Shown here one piece after another: positions 55,827-63,591 of a stretch of DNA of 64,000 bases. Every line of letters begins with the position of its first letter. The first letter of the stretch is position 1. Location of the stretch: the NCBI GenBank assembly GCA_913053875.1, contig CAJXGN010000004.1, positions 124,001-188,000 on the forward strand, in the 5' to 3' direction. The notes under the pieces were generated by a model. That model searched no databases and was not told where the DNA came from. It was given only the letters and a program-made list of their open reading frames with translations. The stretch is from an uncultured Agromyces sp. (GTDB lineage Bacteria; Actinomycetota; Actinomycetes; Actinomycetales; Microbacteriaceae). Made by a program: the position numbers and the translations under genes.

Positions 55827-56192
55827 ATGACGACGTCGCACGTGATCAAGGCCCTCACGCCCGAGACGTTCCCGGCATGGCTCGCCCTCGCCGAGAAGCA
55901 CAACGGCGTCTGGGGCGGGTGCTACTGCTCCTACTTCCACGGCGACACCGAGCAGACCGTCAAGGACGATTACGACCGGGTGACGTTCAAGCGACGCCTT
56001 GTGGACGAAGCCGTCGCGCACGCCGCACTCGTCTCGTTCCCCAACGAGCTCGAGCCCGGGAAGAAGACCTCCTCATCCTTCCTGCACAGCGGCACCAGGG
56101 CGATGTTCGAGCGGGCCGGGTTCACCTTCGAACGACACATCGGCAAGCGCAAGACCGTCATGCGCACGACGGTCGCCCCGGCCGCATCCTGA
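55827..56192 (+). pseudogene. Internally deleted GNAT acetyltransferase
   Basis: A 121-residue open frame with a good GGAGGAG site. Its N-terminus (LTPETFPAWLALAEKHNGVW, GGCYCSYFHGD, FKRRLVDEAVAHAALV) and its C-terminus (KTSSSFLHSGTRAMFERAGF) match the two ends of a GNAT family of about 200 residues. The central 70-80 residues, including the acetyl-CoA-binding R/Q-x-x-G-x-G/A loop, are missing, and the join after AHAALV is in frame. Without the cofactor site it is very unlikely to be an acetyltransferase. Confidence 0.75.
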
Positions 56193-56205
56193 GTCGACCC
56201 CGCCC

Positions 56206-56751
56206 ATGAGCCAGGCCGTGCGGTCGCGAATCGCGGAAGCAGTCGAGCGGCACGGCGAGCGCGAAGTGGCCGAGCGGGCGGCGACCCTGATCCGCACAGG
56301 GACGGAGGAGCCCTGGTTCCTCGTCGCGGTCGGCGGCGACGCCGCGGGGTCGGGCGACCCGGCGCAGTTCGAGCGCCCCGTCTGGGCGGCGCTTGCACGC
56401 TCATGGGGCGCTCGGGCGCTGCAGTACGTGTGGGATGAGTCCGCATCGGCAGCGGTGATCGCCGGGCTGGGCGATCCTGCGTGGCGGGTGCGGATGAACT
56501 GCGCTCGTATCTGCGCACTGCGCGAGCTCGAGGCATCCGCGGCCCTGGTGCCGTTGCTCGCTGACGCCAATTGGAGGGTACGAGATGCCGCCGCGCTGGC
56601 CGTCGGCCGAACGGGCGAAGCGGAGGACCTCGCCGCCGTGCTCGGTCTGCTGGATGACGGGCACGAGCAGGTTCGCGCACGTGCTGCGCAGGCCGTCAGG
56701 GAGGCGCAGGAGCGGCTCGACCGCCCGCTCGACCGTGACCCCCGGGCGTAG
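56206..56751 (+). CDS. HEAT-repeat protein
   Basis: A 181-residue helical protein. The C-terminal two thirds contain HEAT/armadillo-like repeats (VIAGLGDPAWRVRMNCARIC, VPLLADANWRVRDAAALAVG, VLGLLDDGHEQVRARAAQAV). It starts 14 bases after the deleted GNAT frame and has no strong ribosome-binding site. A protein-binding role is typical; the partner is unknown. Confidence 0.75.
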   Translation: MSQAVRSRIAEAVERHGEREVAERAATLIRTGTEEPWFLVAVGGDAAGSGDPAQFERPVWAALARSWGARALQYVWDESASAAVIAGLGDPAWRVRMNCARICALRELEASAALVPLLADANWRVRDAAALAVGRTGEAEDLAAVLGLLDDGHEQVRARAAQAVREAQERLDRPLDRDPRA

Positions 56752-56782
56752 CCATCACGGTCGCCCGCGCCGGTCGGACCCG

Positions 56783-56923
56783 CTACACCGGTTCGGTCGT
56801 GCGGATCAGTCCGCAGTGCACGCACGACCACGCGACGAGGAATCGCTCGTCGTCCAGGATCTCGAACCGGAGCGGGTCCCCGCACGTCGGGCATGATCGC
56901 GGGTCCGGCGCGCGCACCATCAT
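56783..56923 (-). CDS. 46-residue zinc-ribbon protein
   Basis: MMVRAPDPRSCPTCGDPLRF ... VAWSCVHCGLIRTTEPV. Two CxxC pairs 20 or so residues apart form a one-domain zinc ribbon. On the minus strand CATAGG lies eight bases before the ATG, consistent with a leaderless mRNA like others here. Short but with coding-like composition; function unknown. Confidence 0.6.
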   Translation of the reverse strand: MMVRAPDPRSCPTCGDPLRFEILDDERFLVAWSCVHCGLIRTTEPV

Positions 56924-56983
56924 GCGCTCAGCCTATGGACTGAGCGGTCACGCCGGGTCTCGGTCCGGCGAACCCGCGACGGC

Positions 56984-57190
56984 CTACTCGGGCTTGTACT
57001 TGAAGGAGAGCTGGACGCGGGACCGGAACAGCAGCGTCCCGTCCTCGCCGATCACCACGTCCTGCTTCGCCACCTCAGCGATGCGCAGATCGTGCAGTGA
57101 CCCTCCGGCCGTCGTGATGGCCTCCCTGGCCGCTTCCTCCCATGACGTCGCGCTCGTGCCGACCACGTCGATCACTCGATACACGCTCAT
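56984..57190 (-). CDS. Dodecin
   Basis: A 68-residue dodecin (MSVYRVIDVVGTSATSWEEA, ending VQLSFKYKPE) that assembles as a hollow dodecamer and stores flavin or CoA. GAGGGGG precedes the ATG at 57190. It is monocistronic. Confidence 0.93.
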   Translation of the reverse strand: MSVYRVIDVVGTSATSWEEAAREAITTAGGSLHDLRIAEVAKQDVVIGEDGTLLFRSRVQLSFKYKPE

Positions 57191-57297
57191 CGTGACCCCC
57201 TCGTCACTCGATGATGGTCACTCCAGTCTGATCGTCTGATCGATCGAATGGAAGGGTGCGCGCTGCCGGGTGCCGCTCGGAGCGCGTCGTGCGCTCG

Positions 57298-57702
57298 CTA
57301 GTCGGCGATGGCCGCGACGGCCTCGATCTCCACGAGCTGGTTCCGGTAGCCGAGGACGGTGACTCCGAACAGGGTGCTCGGCACGTCGTGCTCGGCGAAG
57401 GCGTCCCGCACGACGTCCCAGACGACGCCGAGGTCCTCGTTCTGCAGCGTCGCGACGAGCACCCGCGTGTACGCGATGTCAGCCAAGGTGCCGCCGGCAG
57501 CGGTGAGCGCGACGAGGAGGTTCTCGATGCACTTCTCCGCCTGGCCTGCGAGGTCTCCGACGGGTTCCACGATTCCGTCGGCATCGAGCGGGCAGGCACC
57601 GGCGAGGTGGATCAGGCGCGTCCCCGGGGCTGCCTCGGAGGCGTAGGCGTATCCGGGGGTGTCCGCGAGGGCGTCGGAGCGGATGAGTGTGACGTTGGCC
57701 AT
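57298..57702 (-). CDS. RidA family protein
   Basis: A 134-residue YjgF/RidA-like protein with HLAGACPLDADG, IENLLVALTAAGGTLADIAY and TRVLVATLQ, ending in VTVLGYRNQLVEIEAVAAI. The catalytic arginine of true enamine/imine deaminases (R-x-x-x-Q-x-x-V-E-I-E in most) is replaced by Y-R-N-Q here, so it may be a divergent Rid subgroup. Confidence 0.85.
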   Translation of the reverse strand: MANVTLIRSDALADTPGYAYASEAAPGTRLIHLAGACPLDADGIVEPVGDLAGQAEKCIENLLVALTAAGGTLADIAYTRVLVATLQNEDLGVVWDVVRDAFAEHDVPSTLFGVTVLGYRNQLVEIEAVAAIAD

Positions 57703-57828
57703 TCCGCGATGCTAGCGACGGGGCATCCTGTCGACCGACGAGTCGGCACCGGTGATGTCGTACCCCTCGTCCCGGCCACCTGTTTGTGAACGAGTGGAGG
57801 ATCAACGCAGCGCCACTAGGCTCCGGTC

Positions 57829-58539
57829 ATGTCGTTGGTGCGATCCGTCGTCCTGCCTGGACTGGGAGCGATCGCCGTGCTTGCCGCGGCCGGGCGTGCG
57901 GTACGGATGCTCGACGGCGACGACCCGCGCGAGGACCGGGCCGTGCGTGCGCTCCAGGGTGCGTTCGGCCACCGGCCGGACGAGGGCGGTGCCGCCGTCG
58001 GGACCGACCACGCCGACCCGACGCGGCATCGCGAGCCGCTCGACCGGGTCACCGCCCCGCTCTCGTGGTACTCCGGTGTGCCCCAGACCATCGCGAGCGG
58101 GCTGATCTGGTGCGGCGTGACTTGGTGGTCGACGCGCGACGGCCGCTCGGCGGCCGCCCCTGCGGCGGTGCTCACCCTCGAGACCGCCTGCTTCGTCGCA
58201 TCCGCGGCGCTCGTGGGGCGGCCCCGGCCTGAGGGCGTGTGGCGCCCGGAGCATCCGCACGCGACCTCGTCGTTCCCCTCGGGGCACACCGCGGCTGCCT
58301 TCGCGCTCCACGGCACGCTCGCCGACCTGCTCGATCGCCATGGCGGGCCTGGCGCGCGGCTCGTCGGGCCCGTCCTCCGGTACGTGGTTCCCGGAGCGAT
58401 CGCGTTCTCGCGGGTCTACCGCGGCCAGCACCACATCTCGGACGCGGTCGCAGGCGCCCTGCTGGGCCGCTGGAGCACCGCCGTCGTGCGCCGGGAGTTG
58501 CTGCCTATCCGACCCAGACCGTCGCGAGCGACTCCATGA
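57829..58539 (+). CDS. PAP2 family phosphatase
   Basis: A 236-residue membrane phosphatase with the three PAP2 motifs: GRPRP, SFPSGHTAAAF and SRVYRGQHHISD. It probably acts on a lipid (undecaprenyl or phosphatidate) phosphate. TAGGCT lies seven bases before the ATG, so the mRNA may be leaderless. Its last 35 bases overlap the 3' end of the convergent hydrolase gene. Confidence 0.88.
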   Translation: MSLVRSVVLPGLGAIAVLAAAGRAVRMLDGDDPREDRAVRALQGAFGHRPDEGGAAVGTDHADPTRHREPLDRVTAPLSWYSGVPQTIASGLIWCGVTWWSTRDGRSAAAPAAVLTLETACFVASAALVGRPRPEGVWRPEHPHATSSFPSGHTAAAFALHGTLADLLDRHGGPGARLVGPVLRYVVPGAIAFSRVYRGQHHISDAVAGALLGRWSTAVVRRELLPIRPRPSRATP

Positions 58540-59614
58540 GCGTCCCCGGGTGCAGTCCGTCATGGTTGCAGGCGATCGCGGCGGTGGTGTGACGGTCGGG
58601 ACTCACGCCGAAGCTCGTGTAGTGGCCGGCTCCCGCCCCATCGTGCGCGAGGGTGCCATCGTCACCGACCCACAGCCCGGGACCGTAGGCCCACCCGTCC
58701 TCGGCGGGCGTTGCGCTCTGCAGCGCATCGTCGAGGGTGTTGCCGCTCACGAGTGTCGGCTCGCGGTACTGGTCGCCCCAACGCACGAGGTCCGACGGCG
58801 TCATCGTGATCAGTCCCGGTCCGGCGACATCCCACGCGAACGGCTCTTCGACCACGAACTCGCCTCCCGCCGCGTGGTAGCCGACCGGGTCTGATGGGGT
58901 CGGTGGCCCCTCCCGCGCCGTCAGGTCGAGCGGCGTGTACACGTTCGTCTGCATCCACTCCGTGAACTCGACCCCGGTGACCTCGGCGACGACGTCGGCG
59001 AGGAGCGTGTAGTTCGTGTTCGAGTAGGACCACCTGCCGGGTGTGCCGGGCTGGGCGTTCGGGCTCGTGCGCACGAACTCCCGGATGGCGTCATTGTTCA
59101 ACGCCGCTCCCGGAAAGTTGCTCACCGGCACTTCCACGAAGTCGGCGATCCCCGACGTGTGGTGCATGAGGTCGTTGAGCGTCAGGTCGTCGACCCACGC
59201 CGGCATCCCGTCAAGGAAGTCGGCCGGCGAATCCTCCAGCGACAACGCACCCTGTTCGGCGAGCATGAGCACGGCCATGGCGGTGAACTGCTTCCCGACC
59301 GAGCCGATGAGGGTCGCCGTCGACGGCTCGAACATCGCCCCGGCTTCGACGTTGGCCATGCCCCAGGCTTCCGCCCAGACGACTTCGCCGTCGAGCGCGA
59401 CCGCGGCCGAGCATCCCGGCTCGTCTTCGGCGACCACCAATTCGAAGAGCTCGTCGCTTGCCGTGCGCTTCTCATCCAACGGGTCCGACGTGCATCCGAC
59501 CAGCGCGAGTGTCAGGGCAACCGGGAGGATGAGCCGTGGCCAGTGCCGAGCGGGGGGCACACCTCCGCGGGTCTCATGCCGCGAAGAGTCGATCACCCGA
59601 CTCGGCGTACCCAT
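58505..59614 (-). CDS. Beta-lactamase-fold serine hydrolase (lipoprotein)
   Basis: A 369-residue class C-like serine hydrolase. Signal peptide and lipobox (LALVGC) come first, then the catalytic S-x-x-K (IGSVGKQFTAMAV), Y-x-N (WSYSNTNYTL) and an H-x-G (AHDGAGAGHY). This family includes esterases, D-aminopeptidases and PBP4-like enzymes. It need not be an antibiotic hydrolase. Confidence 0.87.
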   Translation of the reverse strand: MGTPSRVIDSSRHETRGGVPPARHWPRLILPVALTLALVGCTSDPLDEKRTASDELFELVVAEDEPGCSAAVALDGEVVWAEAWGMANVEAGAMFEPSTATLIGSVGKQFTAMAVLMLAEQGALSLEDSPADFLDGMPAWVDDLTLNDLMHHTSGIADFVEVPVSNFPGAALNNDAIREFVRTSPNAQPGTPGRWSYSNTNYTLLADVVAEVTGVEFTEWMQTNVYTPLDLTAREGPPTPSDPVGYHAAGGEFVVEEPFAWDVAGPGLITMTPSDLVRWGDQYREPTLVSGNTLDDALQSATPAEDGWAYGPGLWVGDDGTLAHDGAGAGHYTSFGVSPDRHTTAAIACNHDGLHPGTLMESLATVWVG

Positions 59615-59783
59615 GCCGCACCCGCCGATGACGGCGCCCAGCTCATGCCACCATCATGGCCCTGAGCGACGGACGTGTCCACGAGTCGATCCTCGTGCCG
59701 CGCCGGTTTCGGTATCCGTTCCTCGACCCGACCGTGGCCGGCTTCGACGGAATGATCGCCGCGGTCGGCCGTGTCACACGAAC

Positions 59784-61160
59784 TTACGCCTGCACCATGT
59801 CCGCGAACCGCGAGAAGTGGCCGTGGAACGCCACGGTGACGGTGCGCGTCGGACCGTTGCGGTGCTTGGCCACGATGAGGTCGGCCTCACCGGCGCGGGG
59901 GTTGTCGCGCTCGTAGGCGCTCTCGCGGTGGAGCAGGATCACCATGTCGGCGTCCTGCTCGATCGAACCCGACTCGCGCAGGTCGCTCAGCGCGGGGAGC
60001 TTGTCCGCGCGCTGCTCGGGGCCACGGTTGAGCTGCGACAGTGCGATGACCGGCACCTGGAGCTCCTTGGCGAGCAGCTTCAGCGCACGCGAGAACTCCG
60101 AGACCTCCTGCTGGCGGCTCTCGACGCGCTTGCCGCTCGTCATGAGCTGCAGGTAGTCGATGACGACCATCTTGAGGCCGACCCGCTGCTTCAGGCGCCG
60201 GCACTTCGCGCGGATCTCGACCAGCGTCATGTTGGGGGAGTCGTCGATGTAGAGCGGCGCGTCGTTGATGCGGCCGCGGGTCGAGGCGATGGTGGTCCAG
60301 TCGCGACTGTCGACGGTGCCCTTGCGCATCGACTGCAGGGGCACGGATGCCTCGGCCGAGAGCAGTCGCATGGCGATCTCCGACTTGCCCATCTCGAGCG
60401 AGAAGAAGATCGTGGGCAGGTCGTTGTGGATCGACGCCGACCGGGCGAAGTCGAGCGCGAGCGTCGACTTGCCGAGCGCGGGGCGCGCGGCGACGATGAT
60501 CATCTGCCCGGGGTGGAAGCCGTTCGTGAGGTCGTCGAGGTCGGCGAATCCCGTGGGCACGCCGGTCATCTTGCCGTCGGTGTGCTTGGCCGCCTCGATC
60601 TCGTCGATCGCGACGGTCACCGCCTCGGTCAGCGGAACGTAGTCCTCGCTCTCGACGCTGCCGGTGACCGAGTAGATCTCCGACTGGGCGACGTTCACCA
60701 GGTCGGTGACCTCGCCCTCGCCGGCGTAGCCCATCTGCACGATGCGCGTGCCGGCCTCGACGAGGCGCCGCAGCATCGCGCGCTCCGCCACGATCTCGGC
60801 GTAGAAGCCGGCATTCGCCGCCGTCGGCACGAGGCTCGTGAGCGTGTGCAGGTACTCGGCGCCGCCGGCGCGGCCGAGCTCGCCGGTCTTGGTGAGCTCG
60901 TCGGTGACGGCGATGACGTCGGTCGGCTCGCCGTGCGAGTAGAGCGAGAGGATCGCGTCGAACACGACCTCGTGCTTGGGCACGTAGAAGTCGGGGCCGC
61001 GGAGCGTCTCGATGACGTCGGCGACCGCGTCCTTCGAGAGCATCATGCCGCCGAGCGCGCTCTGCTCGGCGAGGAGGTCGTGCGGGGGAGTGCGCTCGGG
61101 AGCCGGACGGGCCGCACCCTGATCACGGGGTTCGGCGATGTCCAGGTGAGCGATCGTCAC
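59784..61160 (-). CDS. dnaB: Replicative DNA helicase DnaB
   Basis: A 458-residue hexameric helicase. The N-terminal domain includes LLAEQSALGGMMLSKDAVAD; the RecA-like domain has Walker A AARPALGKST, IIFFSLEMGK-like ATPase strand and VVIDYLQLM, ending MVILLHRESAYERDN. GAGGAGG upstream sets GTG at 61160. No intein interrupts it, unlike mycobacterial DnaB. It is transcribed separately from the rpsF operon, behind a terminator and a long non-coding region. Confidence 0.95.
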   Translation of the reverse strand: MTIAHLDIAEPRDQGAARPAPERTPPHDLLAEQSALGGMMLSKDAVADVIETLRGPDFYVPKHEVVFDAILSLYSHGEPTDVIAVTDELTKTGELGRAGGAEYLHTLTSLVPTAANAGFYAEIVAERAMLRRLVEAGTRIVQMGYAGEGEVTDLVNVAQSEIYSVTGSVESEDYVPLTEAVTVAIDEIEAAKHTDGKMTGVPTGFADLDDLTNGFHPGQMIIVAARPALGKSTLALDFARSASIHNDLPTIFFSLEMGKSEIAMRLLSAEASVPLQSMRKGTVDSRDWTTIASTRGRINDAPLYIDDSPNMTLVEIRAKCRRLKQRVGLKMVVIDYLQLMTSGKRVESRQQEVSEFSRALKLLAKELQVPVIALSQLNRGPEQRADKLPALSDLRESGSIEQDADMVILLHRESAYERDNPRAGEADLIVAKHRNGPTRTVTVAFHGHFSRFADMVQA

Positions 61161-61584
61161 TCCCGGCCCTCCTCGATGTCGTGTTGTGTCCGGGTGACGC
61201 GGGTGATGCGTCACTTCCAGTGGTAGCGGCGACCGCCGACACAGGGGGCCAAGCAATGCGGCCGGTCCCCCATCCGGCGACGGAGATTCACCCTAGGTAC
61301 GGCCCCCGGCCGGCCACAACCCGGCCTGTGGATAACGTTGTGGGGAACTTGGGCGAAACGCCGGGCGCCATGTGCAAAGGGTGTGTGGAAACCTGTGGAG
61401 AACGAGAAAGTTTGGTGCCTGAATAGGCTCTTGACCGGCTATTTACGTTTCCCACACCTGTGTGGAGAAGAAATGTCTGGACTGTGACTTGAGGGTTACG
61501 AACGGTTCGTGGGCTGTGTACAAACTTGGGGGCGAATCCGTCCCAGCGCTCTTGCGGAGAGCGCTTCCGCGGGTGTACAGACGA
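61161..61584. other. Non-coding region upstream of dnaB with DnaA-box-like cluster
   Basis: A 477-base gap between dnaB and rplI holds no credible gene. Five TGTGGnnAn sequences in one orientation lie within 143 bases: TGTGGATAA at 61327 (exact DnaA box), TGTGGGGAA at 61339, TGTGGAAAC at 61384, and TGTGGAGAA at 61394 and 61461. The stretch 61403-61450 is unusually AT-rich. CCACAC-CT-GTGTGG (61452-61465) is an inverted repeat. Confidence 0.65.
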
Positions 61585-61620
61585 CGAGGCGGCGAGCCGG
61601 AAACCCGGCCCGCCGCCTCG
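61585..61620 (-). terminator. Terminator of the rpsF-ssb-rpsR-rplI operon
   Basis: A 10-bp stem and, after one A/C mismatch, a 5-bp inner stem closing an AAAC loop (61585-61600 with 61605-61620), 17 bases past the rplI stop. Confidence 0.85.
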
Positions 61621-61637
61621 TGCGAATGCGTCTCGTG

Positions 61638-62087
61638 CTACTTCGCGGCGATCACCTGGAGGGTGACGGTCGCGAAGACCTCGTCGCGCAGCTTCACGCT
61701 GGCCTCGTACTCGCCGATCGACTTGATCGTCGGGATCGTGACCTTGCGCTTGTCGACCTCGCCGAGGCCGGCGGCCGACACGGCGGCCGCGACGTCGGCG
61801 GACTTCACCGAGCCGAACAGGCGACCCTCGGAGCCGGCCTTGACGGCGAGCTTCACCTTGGTCGACTCGAGCGAGGCCTTGAGGGCCTGTGCGTCCTCGA
61901 GCGAGTGCAGCTCGTGCGCAGCGCGCGCGGCCTTGATCTGCTCGACCTGCTTCTCGCCACCGCGGGTCCACGGCGTCGCGTAGCCCTTCGGGACGAGGTA
62001 GTTGCGTGCGTAGCCGTTCTTGACCTCGACCACGTCACCGGCGGTGCCGAGGCCGTTGACCTCGTGCGTCAGGATGACCTTTGCCAT
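61638..62087 (-). CDS. rplI: 50S ribosomal protein L9
   Basis: A 149-residue L9 with the conserved start [20 protein letters not shown] and [16 protein letters not shown], a long central helix and the C-terminal domain. It is the last gene of the operon, 17 bases after rpsR. Confidence 0.97.
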   Translation of the reverse strand: MAKVILTHEVNGLGTAGDVVEVKNGYARNYLVPKGYATPWTRGGEKQVEQIKAARAAHELHSLEDAQALKASLESTKVKLAVKAGSEGRLFGSVKSADVAAAVSAAGLGEVDKRKVTIPTIKSIGEYEASVKLRDEVFATVTLQVIAAK

Positions 62088-62104
62088 TGTTCCCGACCTC
62101 CTTC

Positions 62105-62359
62105 TCAGCGACCCGAGCCCGCGTACGGCAGCAGGGCCATCTCGCGTGCGTTCTTCACGGCACGGGCGATGAGGCGCTGCTCCTGCACGGAGACACCGGT
62201 GATACGACGGGCGCGGATCTTGCCGCGCTCCGAGACGAACTTGCGGAGGGTGGCGACATCCTTGTAGTCGATGACGCCGACCTTGATCGACTTCGCGGGG
62301 GCCGCGTTCTTCGGGCCCTTTCCGCGCTTGCGGCGGTCGCCGCTGCTCTTTCCAGCCAT
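62105..62359 (-). CDS. rpsR: 30S ribosomal protein S18 (zinc-free form)
   Basis: An 84-residue S18 ([20 protein letters not shown], then [20 protein letters not shown]). It has no cysteines, so it is the zinc-independent form, like S14 and L33 elsewhere in the window. A hairpin 62398-62422 lies between ssb and this gene. Confidence 0.96.
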   Translation of the reverse strand: MAGKSSGDRRKRGKGPKNAAPAKSIKVGVIDYKDVATLRKFVSERGKIRARRITGVSVQEQRLIARAVKNAREMALLPYAGSGR

Positions 62360-62397
62360 TGCTGTTTCCTTACCTGGGAGAAATACGTTTCGTTGAG

Positions 62398-62422
62398 CGG
62401 ATGCCTCATGACGAGGCATCCG
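62398..62422 (-). promoter_or_regulatory. Intercistronic hairpin between ssb and rpsR
   Basis: A perfect 10-bp stem (62398-62407 with 62413-62422) with a 5-base loop, built from an inverted pair of GGATGCC heptamers, 15 bases past the ssb stop. It has no T-tract; partial termination or mRNA processing would lower rpsR-rplI relative to rpsF-ssb, or it may simply be an mRNA end. Confidence 0.5.
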
Positions 62423-62437
62423 TCGGCCGATGCCGAC

Positions 62438-62956
62438 CTAGAAGGGCGTCTCGTCGCCGTAGTTGGTACCCGGCGTGTTCCAGACATCGCCGGACGAGGC
62501 GGCCGGCGCGCTGGGCGCCCACGCGTCGTCGGAGGAGGAGGAGTTGCCGCCCCCACCGCCGCCGTAGCTGCCACCGCGACCGCCACCACTCGACTGCGCA
62601 CGCGTGACCTGTGCGGTCGCGTAGCGCAGGCTCGGGCCGATCTCGTCGACCTCCAGCTCGATGGCGGTGCGCTTCTCGCCCTCGCGGGTCTCGTAGGAGC
62701 GCTGCTTGAGACGGCCCTGGGCGATGACCCGGGAACCCTTGGTCAGCGAACCCGCGACGTGCTCGGCGAAGTCTCGCCAGCAGCTCGCACGCAGGAACAG
62801 TGCTTCACCGTCCTTCCACTCGTTCGCCTGTCGGTCGAACGTGCGGGGGGTTGATGCGATGGTGAAGTTGGCGACCGCGAGGCCAGACTGCGTGTAGCGC
62901 AGCTCCGGGTCAGCCGTGAGGTTGCCCACAACGGTGATGATCGTGTCGCCTGCCAT
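62438..62956 (-). CDS. ssb: Single-stranded DNA-binding protein
   Basis: A 172-residue SSB: OB fold ([40 protein letters not shown]), a glycine/serine-rich linker and the conserved acidic tip DETPF that recruits partner proteins. It starts 4 bases after rpsF. Confidence 0.96.
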   Translation of the reverse strand: MAGDTIITVVGNLTADPELRYTQSGLAVANFTIASTPRTFDRQANEWKDGEALFLRASCWRDFAEHVAGSLTKGSRVIAQGRLKQRSYETREGEKRTAIELEVDEIGPSLRYATAQVTRAQSSGGGRGGSYGGGGGGNSSSSDDAWAPSAPAASSGDVWNTPGTNYGDETPF

Positions 62957-62960
62957 GGGA

Positions 62961-63332
62961 CTAGGCGTCCTTCTTCGCTGCCCGAGCTGCCTTCTTGGCG
63001 GCGCGCTCCTCGTCGGCCTTCTTCGCGGCGGCGACCTGTGCGATCGCCTCCTCCGCGCGGAGGACCTTGGTGCGCATGACGGCCTCGCTGAGGTTCAGCT
63101 GGCGGTCGAGCTCGTTGGTCGTTGCCGACTCGGCGGTGAAGTCGACGACGGCGTAGATGCCCTCCGACTTCTTGTCGATCTCGTAGGCCAGGCGACGCTT
63201 GCCCCAGATGTCGACGTTGTCGACGGTGCCGCCATCCGTGCGGATGACGTTGAGGAACTTGTCGAGGCTGGGAGCAACGGTGCGCTCGTCGATCGAGGGA
63301 TCGAGGATGACCATCAACTCGTACTGGTGCAT
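62961..63332 (-). CDS. rpsF: 30S ribosomal protein S6
   Basis: A 123-residue S6 ([38 protein letters not shown]). The C-terminus is lysine/alanine-rich and ends KKDA, without the Glu-Glu that RimK extends in E. coli. GGAGGTGG precedes the ATG at 63332. It heads the rpsF-ssb-rpsR-rplI operon. Confidence 0.96.
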   Translation of the reverse strand: MHQYELMVILDPSIDERTVAPSLDKFLNVIRTDGGTVDNVDIWGKRRLAYEIDKKSEGIYAVVDFTAESATTNELDRQLNLSEAVMRTKVLRAEEAIAQVAAAKKADEERAAKKAARAAKKDA

Positions 63333-63500
63333 GACAGACCCACCTCCTTCGGACTCAGCGGTCACAGACGGTCTGTGACAGGAGGGTGTACATGCGTCAT
63401 CGTGCGGAGGCCCGGAATCGGGCGCGCAGACAACCGCTCAATCATAACGGATCCTCGATTCCCCCGCCATTCAGCCCCGTCCCTCGCCGATCCCTTCCGC

Positions 63501-63569
63501 CGAGTGTGCTCGAAATGACGACCACGCACCCCGGTTCCGCAGGCCGACCGGTCGTTTCGGGCACATTCG
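63501..63569. repeat. Intergenic stem-loop, copy 2
   Basis: 19-bp arms (63501-63519 with 63551-63569) with a 31-base loop. The three mismatches are all G-T pairs that become G-U in RNA. The left arm begins CGAGTGTGCTCGA like the element at 50622. It lies 22 bases past the stop of the gene at the window end. Confidence 0.8.
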
Positions 63570-63591
63570 ATGGGACGCCGGGCCGGGTCCG

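Noticed and set aside
58505..59614. Antibiotic beta-lactamase
   Set aside because: The S-x-x-K, Y-x-N and H-x-G motifs fit the wider serine hydrolase family; nothing points to resistance.
59656..59916. An 86-residue frame on the plus strand between the serine hydrolase and dnaB
   Set aside because: It runs over the 3' end of dnaB in antisense, has no domain and no start signals.
59784..61160. Intein in DnaB
   Set aside because: The helicase domains are continuous from Walker A to the C-terminus and the length (458 residues) is normal.
61181..61426. An 81-residue frame upstream of dnaB
   Set aside because: Composition is unlike the real genes and it covers the DnaA-box cluster, which looks non-coding.
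61161..61637. Chromosomal origin of replication
   Set aside because: DnaA-like boxes are present, but dnaA and dnaN are absent and only one box is exact; kept as a finding, not called oriC.
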